From positions 1-34,755 of the forward strand of contig JAKAEZ010000004.1 of assembly GCA_021819825.1 (NCBI GenBank): a stretch of DNA of 34,755 nt, written 5' to 3'. Position 1 is the first letter of the stretch, and each line of letters starts with the position of its first letter. The position numbers and the translations under genes were made by a program. A model generated the notes under the pieces. That model was given only the letters and a program-made list of their open reading frames with translations. It made no database searches and was not told the origin of the DNA. Shown here piece by piece: positions 8,422 through 17,092 of this stretch. This DNA is from Planctomycetota bacterium (GTDB lineage: Bacteria; Planctomycetota; Phycisphaerae; WQYP01).

Positions 8422-9978
8422 ATGTTCTGTAAATTCAAGTTCGGCACCATCACCGCCATTAGTCTGACATTCATGGGTTTCGTGATTTTAGGCGGCTGCA
8501 CCAGCAGTCACCCAAGGGCGATGAGGTCAAGCTCCGACCTCTTTTATAATGTCCATTCATTTGGCGCGGTCGGCAATGGGAAGCATATGGACAGCCCGGC
8601 GATTAACCGCGCGATCGCCGCATGTAACGCCCATGGCGGAGGAATTGTGGACGTACCGGCGGGCACGTATCTGTGCGGGAGTATTCATCTTAAAAGTAAT
8701 ATTAATCTGCACCTGGAGCCGGGGGCCGTCATTTTGGGCGCACCAATATCCCTGGGTGCCTATGACCCGGCAGAACCTTTTGCTGGAAAAGCTTATCAGG
8801 ACGGCGGGCATACCTATTTTCATAACAGTTTGATTTGGGGTGAGCATCTTTCGGATGTCGCTATTACCGGCATGGGAACCATCGACGGCGCGGGACTGAC
8901 GGCCGGAGCACACGGCTGGTCCAAGCACCATCGCAGGCAAGTCCTAAAAGGCATCGGCGTGGGTGACAAGGCCGTTGCGCTAAAACTCTGTTCCAATGTA
9001 CTGATCCGGAACGTGACAATCGTCCATGGCGGACATTTTGGCATTCTCGTTACCGGTTGCAATTTACTGACGCTTAATAATATCACCATCGACACCAACC
9101 GTGATGGCGTGGACATTGATTGCTGCCGCAATACCGTTGTGTCCAATTGCCGCATCAACTCGCCCCACGATGACGGTCTATGCCTGAAAGCCACCGACGC
9201 GCTGCATGAACTGCGCCCCACGGAAAATGTTACCATCACCAATTGCGAACTTTCCGGCTTCAAGGAAGGGACGCTGCTGAATGGGAAAATGCTGCCGAGT
9301 CGACGCGAAAATGGCCGCATTAAGTTGGGTACGGAATCCGACGGAGGATTTAAGAACATCACGATTTCCAATTGCACCTTTCGCGACTGCATGGGGCTGG
9401 CGGTGGAAGAAGTGGATGGAGCGATGCTGGAAGACATCAATATATCCAACATCACCATGCGGAACGTCAAAGACTGCCCGATTTATATCGCCTTGGGAGA
9501 TCGCGACCGCGCGCCTCCGCCGGTGGGTACCAGCCGTATTGCGCACGTTCTGATTTCCAATATTGTGGCCACCAACGTAGGTTCCAGAAGCGGCATTCAG
9601 ATTACCGGTTTACCGCACCATGACGTCCGGGATATCTGTCTGGATAATATCCGATTGGTTTTCAATGGAGGCGGCACGAGGAAGGACGCCAAGCTTGATC
9701 CACGGGAACTCAATAACGGCTATCCCGGCCCCACGCATATTGGGGTCATGCCGTCGTATGGGGTGTTCGTCCGCCACGCGCGAAATATTCAACTATCCAA
9801 CATTAAAGTTAGTTTCAAGAAAAAGGATTACCGTCCCGCCATGATCTGTAAGGATGTACACGGATTGCAGATCAATCATTTTGAGGCCCAGTTAGTGAAA
9901 GGGGTTACCGCCGCACATTTTGTACGTGTGACCGGTCTGCAGATTCGCAATTCACCGGTTCTCAAGGGCAGGCGTTAG
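8422..9978 (+). CDS. GH28 polygalacturonase-like lipoprotein
   Basis: Right-handed beta-helix enzyme, 518 residues, exported as a lipoprotein: hydrophobic leader then lipobox LGGC with Cys26. After FGAVGNGKHMDSPAINRAI comes a series of beta-helix coils of the N-I-T-I-x-N-C type. The GH28 active-site set is mostly present: NRDGVDID (Asp228/Asp231), PHDDG (Asp250-Asp251), and RIKLGTESDGG (Arg299-Lys301). The usual G-H-G histidine box is not evident, so it may act on a modified uronan or rhamnogalacturonan rather than plain homogalacturonan. GGAG lies 10 nt before ATG. It ends the plus-strand operon. A second, non-lipoprotein GH28 is at 32012. Confidence 0.82.
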   Translation: MFCKFKFGTITAISLTFMGFVILGGCTSSHPRAMRSSSDLFYNVHSFGAVGNGKHMDSPAINRAIAACNAHGGGIVDVPAGTYLCGSIHLKSNINLHLEPGAVILGAPISLGAYDPAEPFAGKAYQDGGHTYFHNSLIWGEHLSDVAITGMGTIDGAGLTAGAHGWSKHHRRQVLKGIGVGDKAVALKLCSNVLIRNVTIVHGGHFGILVTGCNLLTLNNITIDTNRDGVDIDCCRNTVVSNCRINSPHDDGLCLKATDALHELRPTENVTITNCELSGFKEGTLLNGKMLPSRRENGRIKLGTESDGGFKNITISNCTFRDCMGLAVEEVDGAMLEDINISNITMRNVKDCPIYIALGDRDRAPPPVGTSRIAHVLISNIVATNVGSRSGIQITGLPHHDVRDICLDNIRLVFNGGGTRKDAKLDPRELNNGYPGPTHIGVMPSYGVFVRHARNIQLSNIKVSFKKKDYRPAMICKDVHGLQINHFEAQLVKGVTAAHFVRVTGLQIRNSPVLKGRR

Positions 9979-9984
9979 AAGCTT

Positions 9985-10222
9985 ATCCAGCACGGATCGG
10001 GGCACTCTGCGCGATTTATCGCGGGCCGTCATCGGAGACGACTTCCGCCAGTTCCTGATCAAACTGGGATATGTATAACACGCTGCCTGCCTGCAGTGAT
10101 TTCCCGGCGCGCCGGGATGGCTTGTTGATGGCAGTAATGTAGTGAAAGTCCTGTGTGGTTAAATCCTTGATCTGCCCAACCGTATGAGATATGCCCGGAA
10201 TATGAAATTTTGCCCGTTATAA
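9985..10222 (-). pseudogene. Transposase remnant (IS1634/IS4-like), copy 1
   Basis: On the minus strand the frame from 10219 reads IPGISHTVGQIKDLTTQDFH followed by Y-I-T-A-I-N-K-P and then FDQELAEVVSDDGPR before a stop at 10018. Past the stop, similarity continues (I-A-x-S-A-P-I-R-A-G). The order 'D-F-x-Y-I-T-A-I ... F-D-x-x-L-A-E-V ... R-Y-x-x-R-x-x-P-I-R-A' recalls IS1634-family transposases, from memory. Only a short 3' part is left. The last 95 bp are closely related to a plus-strand remnant at 15382. It directly follows a truncated GH27 relic with one stop codon between them. Confidence 0.45.
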
Positions 10223-10510
10223 CTTCTGGTTGAGTCCCGGGACCAAATAAATCTCCAGTTGCAGGCCATGAGCGTGCAGCCATTTGGCCAAGCCCGACAT
10301 GCCGTTTGGAAATAATTGGCGATTTGTTTCTGGCCGGCCACAATGGTCGAATCCATCTGTCCATCCATCGCCAATTTTTATATACCGGTGAGCGAACGAT
10401 CGCAGTCACTCCGCCGTCGGTCATGCCTTCGCTTTGATGCGGGCCTCCGGGCGTTCTTCCACATAAAGCTGCAACCACTCCACTCCGAATCGGGCCGCAA
10501 TGCCAGATTG
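10223..10510 (-). pseudogene. Decayed GH27 alpha-galactosidase fragment
   Basis: Read on the minus strand, one frame gives YIKIGDGWTDGFDHCGRPET, then FPNGMSGLAKWLHAHGLQLE and IYLVPGLNQKL before a stop. This aligns with residues about 83-133 of the intact GH27 at 17093 (RYINIDAGWVGGFDRYGRPA, FPEGMAGMAAWLHAHGLKLG, IYLVPGI). Upstream, in shifted frames, R-P-x-x-x-W-S-x-x-S-F and ARIKAKA match its start of the catalytic domain (RPYMGWSSWSF, KIKAQA). At least one frameshift is needed, and the catalytic aspartates would lie beyond the break, so it is non-functional. Confidence 0.7.
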
Positions 10511-10825
10511 GCCATTGGAAACTTGGTGTCCGGAACGACTGACTGCCCAATCCCGCATAATGTCAGTTATACGGCCAGCACCGCCGCCCACAGGCCGCGC
10601 AGATAACGTCCGACCAACGAGTGATTGATTGCTCAAGCTGCGTGACGTTATGTTCCTGCTTTCAATATTTTGCAATGTTCCTGCGATTCCGCCCGAACCT
10701 TTTCCGACCATACACGGGAGGATTAAGGACCAAAGCAATGATATCAAAACAAGCTGATGCGTAAATCCACCACCCAATACACAATAGTATATGCACGATA
10801 TGGCCATGGGGGCGGATGCCGCCGT
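10511..10825. other. Non-coding spacer, no feature recognised
   Basis: I see no supported gene here. Short frames lack ribosome binding sites and protein-like composition. A small 5-bp stem GGCGG-CAT-CCGCC lies just past the stop of the GH27 gene at 10826 and is too weak to call a terminator. Confidence 0.4.
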
Positions 10826-12862
10826 TTAATCGTCAATATCGGCGGCCGCCCCGACTTTAAGCATCACGGCGCTATGCACCGGAATTTCAGTTTGAAAACC
10901 TGTAGTCGATCCCAAACTCTTGCGCTTCCAGAGGTCGCGCACCGGCTGCGGGCCGCGTAACGGCCTGGTGTCGCGCGGCAGCACCGGTTCCAGCATCTCC
11001 CAGGATGCGATGGTCGCTGTCCGCGGCACCAGCCCCAGGTTAAATACGGCCACCGCCACCGTCCCATCCCACAGCGGTCTGGCCCAGACTTCGATGGATC
11101 CTCGCCTGTCCACACGTTGCGCCTGCGAGCCCAACTCGTCCTGATTCACCGCCAGCACTTCCGTATTGGTCATCAGCTTAATAGTAAAATTGTCCAGCTT
11201 TTCTAGATCGCAACCAAGCAAGAGCGGTGCCGCCTGCATGCACCAGAGCGTAATATGCGTGAGTTGTTCGTGAGGCGTTAGTTTCGTCCGATGCAGGGGA
11301 CCATCCTCAAAATGGCCGTAGCCTACCACAAGCATATCCGGATCGTTCCAATGCCCCGGCCCGGCGAACGGAAACAGCATTCCGTTCCTGCTGAACCCAT
11401 TGTTCGTCATAGCTCTCCACGAATCAGTGATATCACCGCTGATCCGATAGCTGTTGCCCCAGACTGGAGTCTCTCCGCCCCACGTCCAAACGTGCCCCAT
11501 CCCGTATTGGCATAGGCTAAAAAATATATCTCGACCCACCCGATTCAAGGCTTCGCGCATAATGCGATACGGCTTTATGTACTCCCCTAAATCGGGATGC
11601 TTCGGAACTTTCCACGCATAACTGCACCAGTCATATTTCAGATAATCAACGCCCCATTTCGCGTAAGTTCTGGCGTCCTGCAATTCGTGGCCGAAACTAC
11701 CAGTGTGGTTCCCGCAGGTTTTGGGCCCGGGCGAGGAATAAATGCCGAACCGCAGACCGTGACTATGCACATAGTCAGCCAACTGCTTCATATTGCCAAA
11801 CCTAGCGGTCGTTCTTATTTCTCCGTCCGGACCGCGGCCGTTCTGCCACCCGTCGTCAATATTAATGTATGTGAAACCTTTGGAAGCTAGCCCGCTTTTA
11901 ACCATGGCATCGGCAGCGGCGCGCGTCCGTCGAGCGTCATTGGCTATGCCATAAGCATTCCATGAATTCCAGCCCATAGGTGGCGTTCGTGCCAATTGGT
12001 GTTCTCCGGCGACAACCCGCAGCGTCCGATGTGCCGTACCAAGACTATTTGCCGCAGTTAAGCGAACGCTATAACTCCCCGCGGCTTGGATTTTTCCGGT
12101 AATCATGCCGGTACTATCCATGCGCAAACCGATTGGCAGGCCATCGGCAAAAATAGTCACCGGAGATCTGCCGGTATGCGGAACCTTAAAGAGAAAATCG
12201 CAGCCAGGCGTTGCGCCAATAATGCGTGGGCCATGAAACTCCGGCGTTTCGGGGTCTCCGTCTGCGATGTCAGGATATTCGTTTACGTCCGGGTTCGGCG
12301 GCAAGGCTTCGGGGCGGGCGATTGCCCCCGGGACCAATGTAATAACAGGATCAAGCCAATCGGCGTGGTCATAGCTAATTTTCCCGGCCGCCGGCACCAC
12401 GAGCAGTGTCATTTCCCCCGCCCCCCGCAAATTTACGCTGATCCCGCGAGCCGGGTTGCCGCCCCGCATGATGGGAGTGCGAGCTCTCGTCTGGCCATCC
12501 ACCAAAACTTCAAAAACAACAGCGCCCTGATTTGCGACTTCATCATCAAGGCCGACTTTGGCCGTGAATCGCACCGCCGCCGTTTTCAAATTGATACGAA
12601 AAATACTTTCCGCGTGAGTCCCGACTCCATGCTGGTAGCCTTGGCCGCCTACGATCAGTCTGCGACCCCCAACACTGCGGTTCCTGGTCGGAGTTCCCCA
12701 CCCTTGGCTCATCAACGCCAAGTCCAGATTTTCAACGCAAAGAGTCTGACCACGCCGGGCGTCCCGGAAATCCATAGCCGAGGTGCCAAGCATGAGCGCG
12801 GCACCCGCAGTACGTTTAATGACCGCCCGACGGTTTTGGATTGTAATGCGCTGTTTATCCAT
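10826..12862 (-). CDS. GH27 alpha-galactosidase with NPCBM and He_PIG domains, copy B
   Basis: Largest glycosidase here, 678 residues. It begins with a twin-arginine-like leader (NRRAVIKRTAGAALMLG), so Tat export is likely. Residues about 40-180 look like an NPCBM carbohydrate-binding module (QGWGTPTRNRSVGG, YQHGVGTHAES, FTAKVGLDDEV). A putative Ig domain lies at about 210-287 (GCDFLFKVP, LPIGLRM). The GH27 domain starts at TPPMGWNSWN (293-302), with nucleophile Asp411 in YLKYDWCSY and acid/base Asp477 in YRISGDITDSW, then a C-terminal beta domain. The ribosome binding site is weak (GGAAAATAGGT). It is not closely coupled to other enzymes: a PEP-CTERM gene lies 266 nt upstream. Likely exo-acting on alpha-galactosides. 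Confidence 0.9.
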   Translation of the reverse strand: MDKQRITIQNRRAVIKRTAGAALMLGTSAMDFRDARRGQTLCVENLDLALMSQGWGTPTRNRSVGGRRLIVGGQGYQHGVGTHAESIFRINLKTAAVRFTAKVGLDDEVANQGAVVFEVLVDGQTRARTPIMRGGNPARGISVNLRGAGEMTLLVVPAAGKISYDHADWLDPVITLVPGAIARPEALPPNPDVNEYPDIADGDPETPEFHGPRIIGATPGCDFLFKVPHTGRSPVTIFADGLPIGLRMDSTGMITGKIQAAGSYSVRLTAANSLGTAHRTLRVVAGEHQLARTPPMGWNSWNAYGIANDARRTRAAADAMVKSGLASKGFTYINIDDGWQNGRGPDGEIRTTARFGNMKQLADYVHSHGLRFGIYSSPGPKTCGNHTGSFGHELQDARTYAKWGVDYLKYDWCSYAWKVPKHPDLGEYIKPYRIMREALNRVGRDIFFSLCQYGMGHVWTWGGETPVWGNSYRISGDITDSWRAMTNNGFSRNGMLFPFAGPGHWNDPDMLVVGYGHFEDGPLHRTKLTPHEQLTHITLWCMQAAPLLLGCDLEKLDNFTIKLMTNTEVLAVNQDELGSQAQRVDRRGSIEVWARPLWDGTVAVAVFNLGLVPRTATIASWEMLEPVLPRDTRPLRGPQPVRDLWKRKSLGSTTGFQTEIPVHSAVMLKVGAAADIDD

Positions 12863-13052
12863 ACCTATTTTCCAATTGCATTTTTGATTCGTCCATTTAG
12901 CGCGGCGTAGTCAAACACTCCTGTGCCACACCTTCAGGGCACAGTCCCCGGCTCAGACGGCTTTCCCGCACCGCCCCCCAACGAGTCTGCTGCCTACCAC
13001 CGCACTGAAGCGCACGGGAATTGCATCGCGCCGCAATGAGAACTGAAGATTT

Positions 13053-13092
13053 CCCCGTGCTGCCCAAAACCTGTCGGCCGGGCAGCACGGGG
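13053..13092 (-). terminator. Strong 13-bp stem-loop after the PEP-CTERM gene
   Basis: CCCCGTGCTGCCC (13053-13065) and GGGCAGCACGGGG (13080-13092) are perfect inverted repeats around a 14-nt loop. It lies 37 nt past the stop codon of the minus-strand PEP-CTERM gene. No T-run follows on either strand, so it may be a processing or stability hairpin rather than a classic rho-independent terminator. Confidence 0.6.
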
Positions 13093-13128
13093 TGTTTGAG
13101 GGAGTCGAACCTTTGGATACGCATTCCG

Positions 13129-13920
13129 CTAGCGACACCAAGTTCCTCGTCGCCCAATTAAAAGCAGCCCCACTGCCGCAAAGCACATAAGGCCCAGCGA
13201 AGCGGGTTCCGGAACGATCGTCGTGCCAATTACCTCGAAGACTGAATTGTCGGTTCCAGCCGTACCAGTCGAACTGGCCGAGCTACCGTCGCTGCCGGTC
13301 CAAGTAAGGAAGCTGCCAGTCAGATTCGGATTTCCCCCACTGAAGAATCCCCCGTCCAACGTCGTAAGCTGCTGCTCGGCGGAGCCACCAGTGGTCACCA
13401 GTCCCACTCCCATGTAGTCGCTACTATCATCGTATACACCAAAAATGTAGTTGGTGTTGGCAGCCAACGTAAGAGGTGTACCCAGAGTAAACACGAGGTA
13501 GTCGCCGGTCGTCAACGTCGGCACTGTACCCGTATATTGATTGGTGAGGGTGTACGTATTACCGACTCCAACCGTACCGAGGTCCAGATGTGCGGTATCG
13601 CCTGAGGCATTGCCCTTATTGTAGTCGTAAATCGCAATCTGTGTGAGCGAGTAATCCGATGCCCCGGTGGTAAAGCTCTGGCCCGGAAACGCGCTGTAGT
13701 TGTTGGTGTAGTAATTTAGATTGGGGCTAGCCCAAGAGCTGTCCACTATCCCGCTTGAGGGCAGGTTCGAGGCGATCACGGTCCCACTCGGTGCCGTGGA
13801 AGTATCAGTTATGGTTGCGACCGTGTTATTTATAGTTGTAGCGTTTGCCATGCCCGCAGCCAATAGGCCAACTGCCAAACTAGCGCCTGTCATGATAGCG
13901 AAACGTGTGCTGATAATCAT
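13129..13920 (-). CDS. PEP-CTERM surface protein, function unknown
   Basis: 263-residue exported protein of low complexity rich in Thr, Ser, Gly and Asn. It has a signal peptide (MTGASLAVGLLAAGMANA) and a PEP-CTERM tail: VPEPASLGLMCFAAVGLLLI followed by GRRG. The tail is the sorting signal recognised by exosortases; none is visible in this window. The middle (LNYYTNNYSAFPGQSFTT, YSLTQIAIYDYN, ANTNYIFGVYDDS) resembles the choice-of-anchor type beta-sandwich found in such proteins, but I cannot name a ligand. Ribosome binding site AGGAG is followed by ATG after 7 nt. It lies downstream of a pseudopilin and a small ORF. Confidence 0.85.
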   Translation of the reverse strand: MIISTRFAIMTGASLAVGLLAAGMANATTINNTVATITDTSTAPSGTVIASNLPSSGIVDSSWASPNLNYYTNNYSAFPGQSFTTGASDYSLTQIAIYDYNKGNASGDTAHLDLGTVGVGNTYTLTNQYTGTVPTLTTGDYLVFTLGTPLTLAANTNYIFGVYDDSSDYMGVGLVTTGGSAEQQLTTLDGGFFSGGNPNLTGSFLTWTGSDGSSASSTGTAGTDNSVFEVIGTTIVPEPASLGLMCFAAVGLLLIGRRGTWCR

Positions 13921-13978
13921 AGTATTTCTCCTCTTTTTTTCCTTCGGTCCACCATAAATCTAATGAAAAGACCGATTC

Positions 13979-14056
13979 TCACCGGCTAACCGGCCAGTCA
14001 ATCGGGTCCACACACCAACGCGGAGGTGGACATTCAATTGGGATATCTACACTCAT
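13979..14056 (-). CDS. Candidate 25-residue peptide with strong Shine-Dalgarno
   Basis: The minus-strand frame MSVDIPIECPPPRWCVDPID ends W-P-V-S-R and a TGA stop. AAAGGAGGT, an eight-to-nine-base match to the anti-Shine-Dalgarno, directly abuts the ATG, so spacing is unusually short (about 1 nt from GGAGG). The peptide is rich in Pro, Cys and Trp. It lies between a pseudopilin stop (14135) and a PEP-CTERM start (13920). I do not recognise a family. It could be a leader peptide, or the GGAGGT may be a ribosome standby site. Confidence 0.3.
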   Translation of the reverse strand: MSVDIPIECPPPRWCVDPIDWPVSR

Positions 14057-14134
14057 ACCTCCTTTCATGGGTACCGTGGCCTTTAATGGCCGAGACCCGT
14101 TGCCGGGCCACTGTTCTTCCCCCAGTAAGCTGCT

Positions 14135-15082
14135 TCAGGGTAGTTGAGTCACGCCCGCAGGCGCTGGATTTTGCGTCACCCAGCCATCCGCCCAATTAAG
14201 CGACCAGAGTTGGCTTAATTTCACGCCTCCGGCATGGCCATCCAAAAAGGCCATATTGATATCATCGGGATGGCGTCTGATGCACCAGCGTTGCATGTCA
14301 CCTTGGCCGGTCAACCCGTTCCAACCGTAATTTGTCGAAGCATTGATCGGGTATGTCCCGGTAATAAATGCGGTTGCCGGCGGCGTATCCGTCTCCTTGG
14401 GGCCTCCGTCAAGCCAAACGCAATCCCCGAAGAGCGGAATAGTCGCACCATTCACCGATATATTGCGGGACCAATAATTGGCGTCTGGCACGTTGCTGGC
14501 TGCGGCATACGGCTCATTATTGCCGTTTGTTTCCCCGTTTCCACCCGGGCCGTAGAGCCACGCGTTAAATCCATAGCTCGACTGAACGTATTCAAGCTGA
14601 TTCTGGTAGAAAGTCGTGCCCGGTGCCCCGGACCCCACCGCACTGCCCCAGAACCATGTGGTACCAGGGCTGCCCAACACTTGGTTTGAGTTCACCGATG
14701 CTGGTACCCCCGGAATGATGTCGCAGGCGGGATCAACCAGAACGCTGCTCTGTGAATTAAAGGTCAATTGGGACACAGTATTTCCAGATTGCTTGGCAGA
14801 ACCGGAAAAATAAGGTGCCAACGGCAAAACCCACGCTTCGTTGTAGTTGTACGCAGGGTGACTCCCGCCAAAAGCGGTTTCGTATTCGATAAACCCCTGT
14901 CCCAATGATCGCAGGTTACTTAAACACACCGCCGATTCTCCCGCAGCCATCGCTTCGGCTAGGGCGGGTAGTAATAAAGCTATCAGCAGTGCGATGATGG
15001 AAATAACCACGAGCAATTCAATGAGCGTGAAACCCGTTGGCTTCACTGAATGCAAACGGTGATTGGATTGATAGGGTTGCAT
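14135..15082 (-). CDS. Type II secretion-like pseudopilin with H-X9-DG tail, copy A
   Basis: 315 residues. A short leader ends at Gly17, then [20 protein letters not shown], the class III prepilin signal with Glu5, followed by PALAEA. The C-terminal half holds [24 protein letters not shown] and RHPDDINMAFLDGH, an H-X9-D-G match (the C-terminal signature of a large planctomycete/verrucomicrobial pseudopilin family). It ends WSLNWADGWVTQNP. ATG at 15082 has GGAGG 6 nt upstream. These proteins are processed by a prepilin peptidase and probably assemble in a secretion pseudopilus or on the surface. It is closely related to copies C and D at 27961 and 29003. Confidence 0.88.
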   Translation of the reverse strand: MQPYQSNHRLHSVKPTGFTLIELLVVISIIALLIALLLPALAEAMAAGESAVCLSNLRSLGQGFIEYETAFGGSHPAYNYNEAWVLPLAPYFSGSAKQSGNTVSQLTFNSQSSVLVDPACDIIPGVPASVNSNQVLGSPGTTWFWGSAVGSGAPGTTFYQNQLEYVQSSYGFNAWLYGPGGNGETNGNNEPYAAASNVPDANYWSRNISVNGATIPLFGDCVWLDGGPKETDTPPATAFITGTYPINASTNYGWNGLTGQGDMQRWCIRRHPDDINMAFLDGHAGGVKLSQLWSLNWADGWVTQNPAPAGVTQLP

Positions 15083-15164
15083 AGGACACCTCCAAAAAGA
15101 AAAATCGGCTTAACCTAAAACTTGGGTCATGCCCGCGTAAAACAGGCCGCATAACGTAACTTCC

Positions 15165-15204
15165 ACGATATTCTAAATCGTAACAGAGCCTGAATCTAGG
15201 GCAA
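15165..15204 (-). promoter_or_regulatory. Candidate promoter with palindrome upstream of pseudopilin A
   Basis: On the minus strand TTGCCC (15204-15199), a 16-nt spacer and TACGAT (15182-15177) resemble a sigma-70 promoter. The -10 overlaps an imperfect palindrome, ACGAT-N7-ATCGT (15165-15181), a possible operator. The leader to the pseudopilin ATG would be about 90 nt. The -10 is not strong. Confidence 0.35.
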
Positions 15205-15381
15205 TTTCGCGCAAACCGTGTTAGTATCAGCGCAACGCCCGAAGGTACATTGCGGACCAGAGGGCCAATTTGCGGCAAGAATCTCCGGCGGCTCGAGAGC
15301 GCGTCTTAAACAAGCGAGATTTTAGCGCGTTTTTGATATTTATGCTGTGCTGGACACCATTGCCCTACGCCGCTATGGGCC

Positions 15382-15473
15382 TGTTTGATCAGGACCTGGC
15401 GGAAGTGGTCCCCGACGACGGCCCGCGGTACATCGTGCGGCGCTGCCCCATCCGAGCTGGTGAGATGAGCTAG
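15382..15473 (+). pseudogene. Transposase remnant (IS1634/IS4-like), copy 2
   Basis: The plus strand encodes GLFDQDLAEVVPDDGPRYIV then RRCPIRAGEMS and a stop at 15471-15473. It matches the minus-strand remnant at 9985-10080 over about 95 bp at most positions, including the segment past that copy's stop codon. Upstream of 15380 the frame no longer looks like transposase. It is an isolated 3' piece without visible terminal repeats. Confidence 0.45.
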
Positions 15474-15486
15474 TCACGCCAAAATA

Positions 15487-15840
15487 AGCTTGCGGATGAC
15501 CGGCAAACCGATGTGCAATTGCATACCCCGGCCGCGGGCATCGGTGCAGAAGGTCATGGAAAAGGCCAAAGTCGTTCTGCCGAAAGCCCTTCCGCACCGT
15601 GGCGTCCAAGTAGCCACGAGGACCCAAAACCTATTGATATTGTTGAGCAGTATCGCTGAGCACACCAGCGGATTTTGCTGGAACATCCGCATTAAGATAC
15701 ACCACATGCTTCTTCGCAATGATCCTCCTTATGCAGAACCAAATTCCATCGCCAGCTTCCTTATCAGCACCACTCCCATTATCGGACTAAACCCATCGTT
15801 GCCTGTCATTTCAGACGGAATGAGGCACTAGTGCGGATGT
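15487..15840 (-). pseudogene. Degenerate reading frames, family not recognised
   Basis: The minus strand shows protein-like pieces broken by stops and frame changes: SEMTGNDGFSPIMGVVLIRK with LAMEFGSA; then KKHVVYLNADVPAKSAGVLS with DTAQQYQ and a stop; then VLGPRGYLDATVRKGFRQND with FGLFHDLL. They look like one decayed gene. I cannot name it. It lies between a transposase remnant and the XylR-like gene, a zone that carries no intact gene from 15083 to 15882. Confidence 0.35.
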
Positions 15841-15882
15841 GCGCAAAAGATATCAGTATCGGCGCAACTTCTGGGCAGTCAA

Positions 15883-17067
15883 TCAGCGGGCAAATGGCCT
15901 GTTTGTGGCGCGGAACCGCCCCGGCGTCTGCCCCAGCCTTCGCCGAAATACCTGATGCATGTAATGTACGCCGGAAAAGCCCGATTTCTGGGCGACGGTA
16001 GAAATTTTTATATCTGAATTAATCAGCAGTTCGCGCGCCAGTGATAATCGCGATCTTTCAATTTCCTCATACGGGGATCGCCCCAATACCTTCTCAAAGC
16101 GCTTTTCAAGTGTGCGGCGCGAAACTAATCCGTGCCGCACCAGATCGGGCACGCCGATCGGCTTGGCGGCATGTGCACGAATAAACCGCAGGGCCCCAGC
16201 CACCACCGGGTCGTCCACCCCCACGGTATCCGTGGATTGCCGCGAGATTACGCCAACCGGCTCGATGAGCACGGTGGGGCCGGGATCAGCTCCGACCAAG
16301 AGACTGTTCATGGCCTTCGCCGCGTGAAATCCCATGAGTTCGGCGTTGAGCGAAAGGCTTGAAAGCGTCGGTGATGCGACATTGCAGATTAATTCATCGT
16401 TATCAACTCCGATGACCGCAACATGTTCCGGAACAAGTACTCCCACGCAGCGGCTTACCTCAATGACGATTCGGGCCAACAGATCATCCTGAGCCAAAAG
16501 GCCTACCGGTTTGGGCAAGCTTACGAGCCACGATCCCAATTGCTGCTCAAGCGTCATTTTTTTCCGGCTGCAGTACTCGAAATTATGAAACTCCATTCCC
16601 TGCGCGTGAACGTCATGAAAAAAACTGTTGCGCCGCTCATTGCCCCATTCGGTATTCAGACCGCAGAATGCGAAACGGCTAAATCCGCGGTTTCGGAGAT
16701 ATTCAAACGGCAGCCGCCCCACCACCGCAGGATCGTTCTTGACATAACATGGCCCCCGATATACGCCGTATCCCAAAGAGACGATCGGCACGTTTCGCGC
16801 CAGCACGTCGGACAAGGTTCTTTGCGAAGAAATTCGACCGATCACCGCGTCCACCCGCAGTAAATCAGAGGGTGGCATGCGGGGGTTTATATCACCCGGA
16901 TGGATAAAAAAATTCCACGGTCCGTATGCTTTTGCGTAATTACTAATTCCACGTATGGCTGCGCGGCCAAATTCACGTGAAGTCTCAAGCAAAAGCGCAA
17001 TTTGGGGAATTGTTCTCACAGGAAAATTGGTCAATGCTTTCCTTCGTGTATGTGGCGTTTTTGTCAT
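15883..17067 (-). CDS. XylR-type AraC-family regulator, copy 1
   Basis: Predicted sugar-responsive transcription factor of 394 residues. The N-terminal about 280 residues form a LacI/periplasmic-binding-like sensor (QIALLLETSREFGRAAIRGI, LGYGVYRGPCYV, VAVIGVDNDELICNVASPTL). The C-terminal 100 residues are an AraC double helix-turn-helix (GVPDLVRHGLVSRRTLEKRF, GRSPYEEIERSRL, KISTVAQKSGFSGVHYMHQV, FRRRLGQTPGRFR). This order is that of E. coli XylR. ATG at 17067 has GGGAG 7 nt upstream; an earlier in-frame start would overlap the GH27 gene. It is the last gene of the operon GH105-PL38-GH27-XylR, 25 nt after GH27, so its level probably rises with the enzymes it controls. It is a close paralogue of the gene at 30405. 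Confidence 0.88.
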   Translation of the reverse strand: MTKTPHTRRKALTNFPVRTIPQIALLLETSREFGRAAIRGISNYAKAYGPWNFFIHPGDINPRMPPSDLLRVDAVIGRISSQRTLSDVLARNVPIVSLGYGVYRGPCYVKNDPAVVGRLPFEYLRNRGFSRFAFCGLNTEWGNERRNSFFHDVHAQGMEFHNFEYCSRKKMTLEQQLGSWLVSLPKPVGLLAQDDLLARIVIEVSRCVGVLVPEHVAVIGVDNDELICNVASPTLSSLSLNAELMGFHAAKAMNSLLVGADPGPTVLIEPVGVISRQSTDTVGVDDPVVAGALRFIRAHAAKPIGVPDLVRHGLVSRRTLEKRFEKVLGRSPYEEIERSRLSLARELLINSDIKISTVAQKSGFSGVHYMHQVFRRRLGQTPGRFRATNRPFAR

Positions 17068-17092
17068 TTTATAACTCCCTGACGCGATGCAA

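Noticed and set aside
8820-9470. A 216-codon open frame on the minus strand inside the GH28 gene.
   Set aside because: It is a shadow of the beta-helix repeats; the plus strand carries the lipobox and GH28 motifs.
12086-12910. A 274-codon open frame on the plus strand opposite the NPCBM-GH27 gene.
   Set aside because: It is antisense to a well-supported gene with intact catalytic motifs and has no recognisable content.
13095-13120. GGTTCGACTCCC on the minus strand resembles a tRNA or tmRNA T-arm.
   Set aside because: The 5-bp T-stem does not pair well (two mismatches), and no anticodon arm or acceptor partner is found; the upstream sequence is the PEP-CTERM coding end.
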